Source: Caballeronia humi | GTDB taxonomy: Bacteria; Pseudomonadota; Gammaproteobacteria; Burkholderiales; Burkholderiaceae | DNA: 64,000 nt | Assembly (NCBI RefSeq): GCF_001544475.1 | Contig: NZ_FCNW02000007.1 | Location: 62,001-126,000 of the forward strand | Reading direction: 5' to 3' | Part shown: piece after piece, positions 63,938-64,000 of the stretch | How positions within the stretch are numbered: the first letter of the stretch is position 1 | Layout of the letters: each line of letters starts with the position of its first letter | The notes under the pieces: generated by a model | The model's input: the letters and a program-made list of their open reading frames with translations, nothing else | What the model was told of the DNA's origin: nothing | The model's database searches: none | Made by a program: the position numbers and the translations under genes

Positions 63938-64000
63938 CGTCCCGCCTCGTAAGTCGCCTTGACCACGGCATTCACCGCCGCGAGCGTGTGCTCGAGCGCG
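63793..64000 (-). CDS. C-terminal part of a gene leaving the window
   Basis: The frame runs without stop from the right edge to TGA at 63793-63795, giving 68 residues. They contain a strand-turn-strand [18 protein letters not shown] and then [14 protein letters not shown]. Codon use (GC3) is better than in the opposite toxin frame. No family recognised. It overlaps the AbiEii 3' end by 145 bp. Confidence 0.55.
   Translation of the reverse strand, partial: ALEHTLAAVNAVVKATYEAGRYELEIVASQDEIAHPTDRFPAIRVAGNDMARRGLGLGVDLGLDRAFD

Noticed and set aside
1..64000. tRNA, rRNA, CRISPR arrays, prophage or complete insertion sequences
   Set aside because: I saw no cloverleaf with CCA-type ends, no rRNA-like stretch, no regularly spaced repeats, no integrase and no paired terminal inverted repeats. 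By eye only; tRNAscan-SE and ISfinder searches would settle it.

Overview
The window is GC-rich, densely coded DNA with the gene content and architecture of the Burkholderiaceae, most like Paraburkholderia or Caballeronia. Supporting signs are strong GC3 bias, many small secreted or membrane proteins of Burkholderia type, a BetR-type regulator, a second infA and a second ftsI-like gene. I see no rRNA, tRNA, CRISPR array or intact insertion sequence. The genus is an inference from style and families, not from a marker gene.

Layout. 1-5.2 kb: a SnoaL-like gene cut by the window edge, a divergent XRE/MmyB-type regulator, small hypotheticals, twin terminators, and two MFS transporters (DHA2 and MHS types). 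5.6-12.0 kb: an orphan OmpR-type regulator with a degenerate receiver, then a trans-4-hydroxy-L-proline catabolic cluster. That cluster holds a DapA-like deaminase, a divergent epimerase, three subunits of D-hydroxyproline dehydrogenase, and a PAS-AraC regulator. 12.3-19.1 kb: a CheY-like protein, a GST, and an overlapping operon of NERD-helicase, SUOX-fold protein and hybrid histidine kinase facing a BetR response regulator.

19.3-30.5 kb: a non-phosphorylative L-rhamnose cluster. It holds KDR 4-dehydrogenase, an RhmT-like MFS, rhamnonate dehydratase, rhamnose 1-dehydrogenase, a LysR regulator, mutarotase, lactonase, and a complete rhamnose ABC importer. Oxidation to the lactone, hydrolysis, dehydration and a second oxidation are encoded; the final cleavage enzyme is absent. 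The two transporter genes of this cluster (starts 20152 and 25871) carry the same two-hairpin leader directly before the ribosome binding site, with compensatory base changes. I consider this the most interesting undescribed element in the window.

30.5-42.3 kb: accessory and envelope genes, including a DUF5666-like secreted protein, an IS630-type HTH protein, a DUF1254/MetA-family/139-aa trio, a small H-NS-like protein, an LLM flavoenzyme, a PhnD-like binding protein, a fatty acid desaturase, an FNT channel and several small conserved proteins. 42.4-53.7 kb: a penicillin-binding protein with an arylamine N-acetyltransferase, the zwf-glucokinase-HAD operon, infA, CorA, and an M23 peptidase/coiled-coil/bactofilin operon. 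53.7-62.1 kb: LysR plus valine catabolism genes mmsA-mmsB (mmsA preceded by a coupled 27-codon leader ORF), a dihydrolipoamide dehydrogenase-like flavoprotein, and a GH15 hydrolase with an SDR. 62.3-64 kb: an AbiEi/AbiEii-type toxin-antitoxin pair whose toxin overlaps the 3' end of a convergent gene that leaves the window.
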